NCBI RefSeq assembly: GCF_010614725.1
Contig: NZ_JAAEHL010000003.1
Location: 372,001-436,000 of the forward strand
From: Flavobacterium ajazii
Lineage (GTDB): Bacteria > Bacteroidota > Bacteroidia > Flavobacteriales > Flavobacteriaceae
Direction: 5' to 3'
DNA length: 64,000 bases
This document shows positions 45,181-53,323 of this stretch, one piece after another. The notes beneath the pieces are model-generated. The model was not told the origin of the DNA, searched no databases, and saw nothing but the letters and a program-made list of their open reading frames with translations. Every line of letters begins with the position of its first letter. The first letter of the stretch is position 1. A program made the translations under genes and the position numbers.

Positions 45181-47493
45181 TTACTTCAACTCAAACTCAC
45201 TCTCTAAACCTTTATCTGAACTTCCTCCTACTTTAATTTTAAAAGTTCCCGGTTCTACCAAATAGTTTCCGTTGTTATCATAAAAACCAAGTTCAGCATC
45301 TGTCAAAGTAAAGCTTACTGTTTTAGTTTCTCCTTTTTTCAAATTCACTAATTCAAAACCTTTCAGTTCCTCTATCGGTCTGGCAATACTTGCAAAATCA
45401 TCGTGAATGTATAACTGAACCACTTCTTTTCCGTCATAACTACCTGAATTGGTCACCTCAACACTTACCTGAACCGATTCTCCTTTAGCAAAAGCAGTTT
45501 TATTTATTTTTAAATTTTTATAATCGAATTTAGTGTAGCTCAATCCGAAGCCAAAAGGAAACTGAGGTGTTTTTTCTACATCTGAAAAGTGTGACCAAAA
45601 CACATTCTTATCCGCATTCACAGGTCTTCCCGTACTGTAATTATTGTAGTAAATAGGCACCTGACCTACATTTCTCGGGAAAGATATCGGCAGTTTTCCG
45701 CTAGGGTTATAATCTCCGTATAAAACCTGCGCTACTGCATTCCCGGTTTGGGTTCCCAAATGCCACGCCTCAACAATTGCCGGAACATGTTCTGCTGCCC
45801 AAGGAATCGTCAACGGACGGCCATTGTTTAAAACCAAAACAATATTTGGATTCACTTTATAAATTTCCTCTAATAACTCCTGTTGTAATCCCGGCAAATC
45901 AAGGTTCGTTCTGCTGCGTCCTTCCCCACTCTGAAAACCATGTTCGCCTAAAACCATTACCACAACATCTGCGTTTTTAGCTGCAGTTTTCGCTGCTTCA
46001 AATCCGCTTTTGTCTGTTGTATTAAAAACTACCTCATCCAGGAAAGTCGCTTTTCCAACAATCAAATCGGCTCCTTTTTCAAAAACCAGCTGATTATCTT
46101 TGTATTGCTGCATCCCTTCTAAAACCGAAACCGCAGTATTATCATCTGCCGCAATTCTCCAGCTTCCCAACGGACTGTTTTTATCATTTGCCAAAGCTCC
46201 AATCAAAGCAATTTTTTGTCCTGACTTCTTTAACGGAAGTAAGTTTTTATCATTCTTTAATAAAACAATTGACTTTTTCGCCATGTCCAGAACTCCGTCA
46301 TTGTTGGCTTTATTTCCAATTGTCGCTTTTTCACGTTTTTCATCACAATATTTGTAAGGATCATCAAATAAGCCTAACTCAAATTTCACTCGTAAAATCC
46401 TTCTCACCGCATCGTCAATCAAAGCTTCTTTTACTTTTCCGGCTTTAACTAATTTCACAAGTTCTGCAACATACAAATGCGATTCCATATCCATGTCGGA
46501 ACCAGCTGTAACCGCTTTTAATGCTGCATCTTCACCATCTTTAGCATACCCGTGCGGAATCATTTCACGAACCGAAGCCCAGTCTGAAACCACAAAACCA
46601 TCAAACTTCCATTTGCCTTTCAAAATATCTCTTTGCAGAAAAACATTTCCGGTTGCCGGAATTCCGTTTACCAGATTAAACGAGTTCATAAAGGTTCTCA
46701 CACCCGCTTTTGTAGCCGCTTCGAAAGGAGGCAAAACAGTATTGAACAATTTAGAATTACTGATGTCCACCAAATTATAATCACGACCCGATTCTACATA
46801 ACCATACGCTGCAAAATGTTTTGCACAGGCCGCAATTGTATTTACTTTCGCCAAATCAGCAGTAGTTTCTCCCTGAAATCCTTTTACTCTCGCAACCGCA
46901 ATTTTACTTCCCAAATACGGATCTTCTCCTGCTCCCTCCATCACACGTCCCCAACGGGCATCATTTGTAATATCTACATTAGGCCCAAAAGTCCAGTTAA
47001 TTCCGGATGCCGAAGCTTCATCTGCCGCAATCGCTGCCGATTTTTTTATCGCTTCCAAATCCCAGCTGGCGGCTTCCGCTAACGGTATAGGACTTAAGGT
47101 TTTGTAGCCGTGAATGACGTCAAAACCAATAATCAACGGAATTCCTAATCGGGTTTCTTCAACCGCAATTTTCTGCACCGCACGAACTTCTTTCACACCG
47201 CGCACGGTCAGCATACTTCCCACCCATCCTTTTCGCAGATGTTCGTATTTTAATTCGGCATTTCCACCTTTTGGAGCTGGACCAGTCACATCCCAAAATC
47301 CATTATACTGATTCATTTGTCCCACTTTTTCTTCCAAAGTCATTAGTGGCAAAAGCAAGTCTATACGTTGTTCGATCGTTTTATTTTTATCCAGATGCGG
47401 TTTCTTCTGTGCATTCATATTTCCAGCAGTAAACAGGGTAAAAACCCCAATAATTAGTATTCTTTTATTTTTCATAGTGGTTGATAGTTTCAT
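45181..47493 (-). CDS. GH3 beta-glucosidase (BglX-like)
   Basis: 770 aa (an internal ATG at 47475, MKNKRILIIGVF, gives a cleaner signal peptide). It has the full GH3 architecture: an N-terminal barrel with the nucleophile aspartate in GFVVSDWASV, an alpha/beta sandwich, and a C-terminal fibronectin-III-like domain (VEVTNSGSYDGKEVVQLYI). GDYNPSGKLPISFPRNVGQVP is a typical linker. It should release terminal beta-glucose, and perhaps mannose, from gluco-oligosaccharides in the periplasm. A third RNA-like element lies just upstream. Confidence 0.92.
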   Translation of the reverse strand: MKLSTTMKNKRILIIGVFTLFTAGNMNAQKKPHLDKNKTIEQRIDLLLPLMTLEEKVGQMNQYNGFWDVTGPAPKGGNAELKYEHLRKGWVGSMLTVRGVKEVRAVQKIAVEETRLGIPLIIGFDVIHGYKTLSPIPLAEAASWDLEAIKKSAAIAADEASASGINWTFGPNVDITNDARWGRVMEGAGEDPYLGSKIAVARVKGFQGETTADLAKVNTIAACAKHFAAYGYVESGRDYNLVDISNSKLFNTVLPPFEAATKAGVRTFMNSFNLVNGIPATGNVFLQRDILKGKWKFDGFVVSDWASVREMIPHGYAKDGEDAALKAVTAGSDMDMESHLYVAELVKLVKAGKVKEALIDDAVRRILRVKFELGLFDDPYKYCDEKREKATIGNKANNDGVLDMAKKSIVLLKNDKNLLPLKKSGQKIALIGALANDKNSPLGSWRIAADDNTAVSVLEGMQQYKDNQLVFEKGADLIVGKATFLDEVVFNTTDKSGFEAAKTAAKNADVVVMVLGEHGFQSGEGRSRTNLDLPGLQQELLEEIYKVNPNIVLVLNNGRPLTIPWAAEHVPAIVEAWHLGTQTGNAVAQVLYGDYNPSGKLPISFPRNVGQVPIYYNNYSTGRPVNADKNVFWSHFSDVEKTPQFPFGFGLSYTKFDYKNLKINKTAFAKGESVQVSVEVTNSGSYDGKEVVQLYIHDDFASIARPIEELKGFELVNLKKGETKTVSFTLTDAELGFYDNNGNYLVEPGTFKIKVGGSSDKGLESEFELK

Positions 47494-47500
47494 ATTTTGG

Positions 47501-47587
47501 GCGTGTCCCTCCGGGTCGGGCTATCCGTTTCAAGTCCTCGCCCTTCCTCCGTCAGGGCTGTGGGCTTTTCTCTTCTATCCCTCACGC
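47501..47587 (-). ncRNA. GC-rich structured intergenic element, copy 3 (possible relative of copies 1 and 2)
   Basis: On the minus strand, GCGTG and CACGC close the element, and the inside reads GGGATAGAAG ... GCCCT / AGGGC hairpin ... ACGGATAGCCCGACC. It shares the GATAGAAG and CGGATAGC blocks with copies 1 and 2 but has a different central hairpin. It is much richer in G+C than its surroundings and lies in the leader of the GH3 gene. Confidence 0.5.
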
Positions 47588-47635
47588 ATTGGGTAAACGA
47601 GAGCTTTTCGGATTTTTTGATAAACTTTGTATTTC

Positions 47636-47672
47636 ACTTCACGGATTTCGACTCCGCTCAGTCTGACAAAAA
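47636..47672. repeat. Candidate dispersed element in the GH3-esterase gap
   Basis: Minus strand TGTCAGACTGAGCGGAGTCG, followed by an AAATCCGTGAAG tail, resembles a short repeat I recall from Flavobacterium intergenic regions. Only one copy is in the window. With copy 3 beside it, the 229-bp gap is almost entirely non-coding structure. Confidence 0.35.
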
Positions 47673-47722
47673 AAGTAAAAATCTAATCTCTAAAAATCTT
47701 TACTCTATATTCTTTGCTATCT

Positions 47723-49099
47723 TCACTCCGAAATAAAACAGGAAGCCGGCAGATTCGCTTTATTAAACAAATCAGACTGAATTGTATTTCCCCATGCAAA
47801 TCTCACCTTTGCCGGGTTCGGCACTTTTTTACTCGTTACAATTACCTGATTATTTTTTATTGAAGCTTCTGCAGGATAAAAAATTCCATCGACACCAGCA
47901 ACTTCAAACTGTTTCGTCACTTTGTTTTTAAAATATAATCCGTCAGCATAATCAAAAGAAACTATTGCTTTGTTTTTATCAATTTTGATTTCTTTAAAAA
48001 GTGGACCATTTACAAGATTGGAATTCGTTTTATAGGTATTCGCCAATGCTAAATTGGCTAAACGAATCCCAACAGATTTTTTATCCTTCGGGTGAATATC
48101 AATCGTATCCGAAACATCACTAATCACTACCATTCCTGTATTATTGATTTCCTTTAAAAGCTTTCGCTGAGAGTTGCGAAGAGTAACATTTGAGAAGTTG
48201 TTACTGCCTGTCTTAAAAGGTGCAATTTGTACATAATAAAACGGAAAATCATCCTGCCAGCCTTTTCGCCACGAAGTAATTAAAGCCGATAATGTTTTAT
48301 CATAAACTTCTGAACCTACATTGGATTCGCCCTGATACCAAAGAGTTCCCGCAATTTTAAATCCAACAAACGGATAAATCATTGCGTTGTAGGAACGGCC
48401 GGGCTGTCTTGGTCCGTATTCCTGCTCGTTTAGTTTTTTGGCATTTTCTAATAAAACAGCATCGCTGTTAACGACTTCTTCGGGCATCCAGATTTCTGCG
48501 GGAGTCCCTCCCCAATTGGAGGAAATTAATCCGATAGGAACGTTTTTTAAATCTTCTCTTAAGCGTTTGGCGAAGAAGTAGCCAACCGCACTGAAGTATT
48601 TCATGGTTTCGGGAGTCGATTCTGTCCAATTGCCTAAAAGATTATTTTGTGGTGTTGTCGCCGTTAATTTTGGGACGGTAAAAAATCGAATATTAGGATT
48701 GGTTGCATTTTTAGCTTCTTCCTCGCCATTATCTATTCCCCAGCTTACAGACATTTCCATATTCGACTGACCGGAACAAACCCAGACTTCGCCAATTAAA
48801 ATGTTTTTCAATATAACTTCATTGTAGCCTTTTATCGAAATCGTATAAGGGCCTCCTGCTTCAGGCGTTTTGATTTTAAGTTCCCATTGCGCCTGATTGT
48901 TTGCAGTAACTTTATATTCCTGATTGTTCCAGCTGGAAACCAATTTAATTTCCTCTTTTGGATTGCCCCAGCCCCAAATTTTCACTTCAGAGTTGCGCTG
49001 CAATACCATATTATCACCAAAAATATTGGGAAGAGAAACGTTTGCCATCATAGTGCCGGAAATCAGTAAGAAAACAAACTTAAATATATTATTTTTCAT
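47723..49099 (-). CDS. SASA-type carbohydrate acetylesterase (sialate O-acetylesterase-like)
   Basis: 458 aa with a signal peptide (cleavage near MMANV). An N-terminal beta-domain (LPNIFGDNMVLQRNSEVKIWG) is followed by the SGNH-type SASA domain with the nucleophile serine in VCSGQSNMEM and GTLWYQGESNV. The name comes from sialic-acid enzymes, but in this locus it is more likely to deacetylate mannan side groups. It overlaps the CE2 esterase gene by 11 bp, so the two are translationally coupled. Confidence 0.85.
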   Translation of the reverse strand: MKNNIFKFVFLLISGTMMANVSLPNIFGDNMVLQRNSEVKIWGWGNPKEEIKLVSSWNNQEYKVTANNQAQWELKIKTPEAGGPYTISIKGYNEVILKNILIGEVWVCSGQSNMEMSVSWGIDNGEEEAKNATNPNIRFFTVPKLTATTPQNNLLGNWTESTPETMKYFSAVGYFFAKRLREDLKNVPIGLISSNWGGTPAEIWMPEEVVNSDAVLLENAKKLNEQEYGPRQPGRSYNAMIYPFVGFKIAGTLWYQGESNVGSEVYDKTLSALITSWRKGWQDDFPFYYVQIAPFKTGSNNFSNVTLRNSQRKLLKEINNTGMVVISDVSDTIDIHPKDKKSVGIRLANLALANTYKTNSNLVNGPLFKEIKIDKNKAIVSFDYADGLYFKNKVTKQFEVAGVDGIFYPAEASIKNNQVIVTSKKVPNPAKVRFAWGNTIQSDLFNKANLPASCFISE

Positions 49100-50183
49100 T
49101 TAGCAGTTTTTTTAAAAATGGTCCGTATTCATCTGCCATAATTTTATGCTCGGCAATGTTTGGATGTCCCGAACAGCCACTTGGTGTCATCGGTTTGAAT
49201 TTGAAAATCAGAATTGGTTTGTGTGTTTTGTCTGCATCAAATTCGGCTTTTATTTTACTCAGGCAATTTTCAAAAATTACAGCTTTTTCTCCGTTTACCA
49301 TTGGACTGTTTGTCAAAATCAGTTGTGCATCTGGATTGTGTTTATAAAGCATTTTTATAAAATCAATGTAATTCGAAACATACTTTTCAGAATCAAAAGA
49401 CAAACGTTCTTTTATACCGTCACCATTTGAAAAATCATTAGTTCCTAAAGCTATACTGATAATTTCAGGCTGAAAAGCAAAATCATATTTAGGTTTTGAA
49501 GCCTCTTTTGTCAGATACAAATTTTCATAAACAGCAGGCATAATTGGCACATCCTGTCCCTGATCATTCCAGTTTCGATAAATCCCGATTCCGGAAACGG
49601 AGCTTAATAGATAGTCCGCATCAATAGTTCTGGAAAGAATTGGGCCGTAAGCGAAATAACCATTATGATGATCAAAATATTCGCCTTTATCACACGGAAT
49701 TTCAGAAGGATCATTCGCAGCCCCACATGTAATAGAATCGCCTATAAATTCTATTTTCTTTTTCTTTTTTGCTGTTATTGTAGTCAGTTTTGCTGTTGTT
49801 CCCAGAAAAACTACGTTCCCCATTGTCGCCTCTGTTGCTTTATAGATCTTTAGATTATGTACTTTTTTATTCGAAGTAACTTTTACCGGAAAGGACTGAG
49901 GAGCGCCCTTTTGGACTGTATACTTCCCAAGGTATTTCCCGTCAAGTTCCAAAACGATATAATTTTGATGTTCCCAGGAATCAATGCTTTGCAGCGAAAC
50001 CGTACATTCATTACCTGTAAAATTAAATGATACTGAAGAAGCTGTTCCGATTAAAACAACCTTATTTTCCTGTTGCACATCCACCCTGCCAGCATAAAGA
50101 AAGGTTTCTTCTTTTTTTTGGGAAACCGATACCGCCGAAATCAGTAAAAACGAAATTAAAAGTGGTATTTTTTTGATAAACAT
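49089..50183 (-). CDS. CE2-like SGNH acetylesterase
   Basis: 364 aa with a signal peptide (cleavage near SVSVSQ). Residues about 25-135 form a jelly-roll domain. The SGNH esterase domain follows, with the nucleophile serine in FIGDSITCG, ALGTNDFSNG and the His block in SGCSGHPNIAEH. This two-domain order is that of CE2 enzymes, which deacetylate O-6 positions of xylan and glucomannan. It is first in the minus-strand esterase/GH3 set and has a TATATTTG -7-like element at 50215-50222. Confidence 0.88.
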   Translation of the reverse strand: MFIKKIPLLISFLLISAVSVSQKKEETFLYAGRVDVQQENKVVLIGTASSVSFNFTGNECTVSLQSIDSWEHQNYIVLELDGKYLGKYTVQKGAPQSFPVKVTSNKKVHNLKIYKATEATMGNVVFLGTTAKLTTITAKKKKKIEFIGDSITCGAANDPSEIPCDKGEYFDHHNGYFAYGPILSRTIDADYLLSSVSGIGIYRNWNDQGQDVPIMPAVYENLYLTKEASKPKYDFAFQPEIISIALGTNDFSNGDGIKERLSFDSEKYVSNYIDFIKMLYKHNPDAQLILTNSPMVNGEKAVIFENCLSKIKAEFDADKTHKPILIFKFKPMTPSGCSGHPNIAEHKIMADEYGPFLKKLLNEK

Positions 50184-50214
50184 AATTTATTCGTTAAAAT
50201 ATAAATACATTTCA

Positions 50215-50222
50215 CAAATATA
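50215..50222 (-). promoter_or_regulatory. Candidate -7 promoter element of the CE2 esterase gene
   Basis: Minus-strand TATATTTG fits TAnnTTTG, 31 bp upstream of the ATG at 50183. No -33 TTG was found. Confidence 0.4.
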
Positions 50223-50363
50223 TCCGAATTACATTTTGCAGAAAGATACTAAAATGTCAAAAAGCAATAAAAAAACACCAAAAAACGTTTATTAAATTCA
50301 TGCTCTTTTTGATATTCTAAGCAAACGCTTTACCTTTATAAACTAATATTTACAAGCCCTCAA

Positions 50364-50876
50364 ATGAAAATTACTGTTCATGCCCTGTTGCTTCTGCTTA
50401 CTGTTTTATTCTCCTCATTTACTTTAAAAAAAGAGAACAAAACACAATCTGATTCGGTAAAAAAAATCCAGGCTGCAATTGAGCGTGATTCTGTTATATC
50501 GTATGCAAAACAATATTTGGGAACACCTTATTTATATGCGAGCAGTAATCCAAATAAAGGTTTTGACTGTTCGGGGTTTGTCTATTATGTTTTCAAGAAT
50601 TTTGGTTTAACCTTACCGAGAAGTTCAGGTGGTTATAAAAACATAGGTAAGTCATTGAAACCTGAGGAATTTAAGGTTGGAGATGTCCTTGTATTTTACG
50701 GATACAAAGACAGGAGTTTTATAGGACATGTTGGCATCATCTGCGAAGCCAACGGAATGCAGTCAAAATTTATACACGCCTCCTCCGGAAAAGCACAAAA
50801 AGTTACGATCACGGGACTTGATGAAGAGCATTATACCAAGCGATTTTATAAGTGTGTTGATGTTTTATCGAAATAA
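50364..50876 (+). CDS. NlpC/P60 family (C40) peptidoglycan peptidase
   Basis: 170 aa with a hydrophobic N-terminal signal (MKITVHALLLLLTVLFSSF). The catalytic residues of the C40 fold are visible: Cys in NKGFDCSGFVYYVF, His in IGHVGIICE, and a third polar residue in FIHASSG. It cuts peptide cross-links or stems in peptidoglycan in the periplasm. It lies outside the polysaccharide locus and is divergent from the CE2 gene. The L,D-transpeptidase gene converges on it, which places two cell-wall enzymes side by side. Confidence 0.92.
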   Translation: MKITVHALLLLLTVLFSSFTLKKENKTQSDSVKKIQAAIERDSVISYAKQYLGTPYLYASSNPNKGFDCSGFVYYVFKNFGLTLPRSSGGYKNIGKSLKPEEFKVGDVLVFYGYKDRSFIGHVGIICEANGMQSKFIHASSGKAQKVTITGLDEEHYTKRFYKCVDVLSK

Positions 50877-50935
50877 TTTTGCAACAACACGAACAGCCTT
50901 TAGCTAACAAGCGAAGAATTTTCTAAATTGTTTTT

Positions 50936-51026
50936 TCACGCAGATTTAAAAAAGATTAAAGCAGATTTTTCATTGAAATGCAAAAAATCTAATTAAATCT
51001 GCTGTAATCTGCCAAAATCTGCGTAA
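50936..51026. repeat. Inverted CAGATT-type intergenic repeat, copy 2
   Basis: Left arm CACGCAGATTTAAAAAAGAT... and right arm ...AATCTGCTGTAATCTGCC, AAAATCTGCGT are imperfect reverse complements with CAGATT units at 10-bp spacing. It sits in the convergent gap between the NlpC/P60 and L,D-transpeptidase genes, like copy 1. Confidence 0.65.
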
Positions 51027-51044
51027 AAAATTAACGTAGCTGCT

Positions 51045-52622
51045 TTACTCTTCCGTCAATAATTTGATCAGACTTTCATCTTTTTGATAAATATCTTTAT
51101 AAAAATTCAACTGACCATCACGATCTACCCAGGCAGTGAAATAACCAATATAAACCGGAACTTTTTTCTTCAGGGTATACCAGCTTTCTTTTCCCGCATG
51201 CATGGCTTTGTCAATTCTTTCCGGTGTCCATTTCGGGTCATCTTTCAATAGCTCAATAGCCAGTTCACGAGGTTTTGCAACACGTACGCAGCCATGACTA
51301 AAAGCCCTGCTTTCTCTTTCGAACAAGCTTTTTGCAGGTGTATCATGCAGATAGATGTTACTGGAATTTGGGAATAAAAACTTAACCAGTCCAAGTGAGT
51401 TATTTTTCCCAGGAAGCTGTCTTACCGCACCATTATTCCATTCCAGATTTTTCTTTGCCAGATAATTTTTGTCTTTCGCCATCCCGGGTTTGATTTCACT
51501 TTTGATAATACTGGGAGGAACATTCCAATATGGGCTAAAAACAATATTATTCATCATTCCACTGAAAATAACTGTTTTTGTCATCGATTTGCCCACAACA
51601 ACCGGAGATATAAATGCAATTTTACCATCTTCGATTATATACAATCTAAACTCCGGAATATTGACTTCGATATATTTTTTACCTTTTTCCAGTTCAGGAT
51701 CAATCCAACGACAACGCTCCATATTAGCAATAATGGTTTTGATTCGGTCTGAAACCGGAATATTCAAATCATCAATATGTTCTAATAAAATTGTATTCTT
51801 TGGTGCGTAACCATGACGCAATTCGTAATTTTTAACCGCTTTCATCAAAACCGTATCACAAACGGCACTTTTGTTATCCTCCTTAAGATCTCCTGTTACA
51901 AAAAGCCTTTCTCTTATTTGTGCTATTGTTGTAGAAGAATCCCCTAATTTTAGGCCTTTATAATCTTCATCTACTTCAATTGTTTTCCATCCTCCCTTTT
52001 TTTCAATATCTCTGTATTGATGAAGTGCATCACGAAGTTTATAGTACTGGCTGAACATTTTACTCTTCTTATCGTCATTTATAGTTGATTTTTCAAAAAG
52101 AGAATCGGTTAAAACCTGATAATTAAGTTTCTTTCGCGGAAGCAGCCACTCTAATGAAATGGATGTTTTTTCGTCAAAACCTCTGTATACTTTTTCAGCA
52201 TAGTAGAAATACAAATTGGTAATCATCAAATCGGTATTTACTTTTGAAAGTTTGTTGACCGAATTGTTCTCAAAAACCGAATTGATTTCTTTGTACGGAA
52301 AATTAGCTTTCAAACCTTCGTTTTCCAGACCTTTATATTTGTCATATAACGTATTTCCGAACTCAACAACGCCCTTATTATCAAGCCACAATTGTGTAGA
52401 TTGTTTTTTACTGTATAAAGAAAAAACCTCATCCTGAAAGTTTTTCAGTTTCGGATAAGCTTCATAAAAGCGGGCGATTGCCAGGCTGTCAATTGAAAGT
52501 TTAAGTTCCGGTATTACAACCTTCTCTTCCTTTTGGTTTTCTTCTTTTTTATCTCCTTTTGAATTGCATGAAACAGCAATAAAAACAAGCATAATAACAG
52601 CAAACCTGTACCAAATTTTCAT
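51045..52622 (-). CDS. L,D-transpeptidase (YcbB-like) lipoprotein
   Basis: 525 aa lipoprotein (FIAVSCNSKGDKKEE). The N-terminal half is the helical scaffold domain (FYEAYPKLKNFQ, SLEWLLPRKKLNYQ). The middle holds a peptidoglycan-binding-like segment (VKNYELRHGYAPK) and the C-terminal half the YkuD catalytic domain, with the nucleophile cysteine in SHGCVRVAKPREL. It forms or exchanges meso-DAP cross-links in peptidoglycan, or anchors proteins to it. It is a single gene with its own terminator-like surroundings. Confidence 0.92.
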   Translation of the reverse strand: MKIWYRFAVIMLVFIAVSCNSKGDKKEENQKEEKVVIPELKLSIDSLAIARFYEAYPKLKNFQDEVFSLYSKKQSTQLWLDNKGVVEFGNTLYDKYKGLENEGLKANFPYKEINSVFENNSVNKLSKVNTDLMITNLYFYYAEKVYRGFDEKTSISLEWLLPRKKLNYQVLTDSLFEKSTINDDKKSKMFSQYYKLRDALHQYRDIEKKGGWKTIEVDEDYKGLKLGDSSTTIAQIRERLFVTGDLKEDNKSAVCDTVLMKAVKNYELRHGYAPKNTILLEHIDDLNIPVSDRIKTIIANMERCRWIDPELEKGKKYIEVNIPEFRLYIIEDGKIAFISPVVVGKSMTKTVIFSGMMNNIVFSPYWNVPPSIIKSEIKPGMAKDKNYLAKKNLEWNNGAVRQLPGKNNSLGLVKFLFPNSSNIYLHDTPAKSLFERESRAFSHGCVRVAKPRELAIELLKDDPKWTPERIDKAMHAGKESWYTLKKKVPVYIGYFTAWVDRDGQLNFYKDIYQKDESLIKLLTEE

Positions 52623-52694
52623 AATGATTTTTTCAATAAAAGTAGAAAAGTTTCTGTAAAAACAAATTCATTCCCAAAATAATTTTAGGCATAA

Positions 52695-52729
52695 AAAAAC
52701 TCCGGACACATAACATGACCGGAGTTTTT
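52695..52729 (-). terminator. Terminator of the DUF1573 gene
   Basis: 11-bp perfect stem AAAAACTCCGG / CCGGAGTTTTT with a 13-nt loop and flanking A/T runs, 24 bp downstream of the DUF1573 stop. Confidence 0.8.
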
Positions 52730-52753
52730 CCCCTTTATATAATCAACTTTATT

Positions 52754-53167
52754 TTAGATAACTGTTCCTTTCAGAGTCAGGATTTTAGGCGTTTTTTCGG
52801 CACTTGTAGTTACCGTAACCGTTTTGGTAAAAGCTCCTTTGTTTGCTGCATTGTAAGTTGCTGTAACTTTAGCAGATTTCCCGGCAAGAATCGGCTCTTT
52901 GGTATAATCTGTTGCAGTACAGCCGCATGAACCCTGTACATTTGTAATTACTACAGCTGTTTTTCCTGTGTTTTTAAATTCGTAAACAATTGCTTTTGGC
53001 GTTCCTTGCGGAATTTGCCCAACATCAATTGTTTCTGCTTTCCACACAATAGTTCCTTCAGCAGCAACTTGTGTAGCCTCTGAAATTAATGCTTTAACCG
53101 GAGCGATTGCTGAGAATGACATTAATCCTAAAGCTAAGATTATCATCGAAATTCTAATAATTTTCAT
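52754..53167 (-). CDS. DUF1573 (Ig-like) secreted protein
   Basis: 137 aa from the ATG at 53167 (MKIIRISMIILALGLMSF), which gives a normal signal peptide. The frame continues upstream to 53254, but a TACTTTTG -7-like element at 53210-53217 and the leader-like residues favour the shorter form. The mature part is one DUF1573 beta-sandwich with the conserved ITNVQGSCGCTATDYTKEPI, then GKSAKV and GAFTKTVTV. Function is unknown; such proteins are common exported Bacteroidota proteins with a conserved Cys pair. Confidence 0.85.
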   Translation of the reverse strand: MKIIRISMIILALGLMSFSAIAPVKALISEATQVAAEGTIVWKAETIDVGQIPQGTPKAIVYEFKNTGKTAVVITNVQGSCGCTATDYTKEPILAGKSAKVTATYNAANKGAFTKTVTVTTSAEKTPKILTLKGTVI

Positions 53168-53323
53168 AATCTGTATATTTAAATTGGTGAATGGTTTAAT
53201 TTTATATTTCAAAAGTACCTTACAAAAAAACAATTCGCTGTTAACCGGTTTCAAATGTTTGTTAATGACATGTTAACTGATCTTTTTAATTTAAAATTTG
53301 ATTAATATTACACTTTCTAAAAG

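Noticed and set aside
47481..47736. Two short plus-strand ORFs between the GH3 and SASA-esterase genes
   Set aside because: They run across the GC-rich structured element and a dispersed repeat; the translations are not protein-like.
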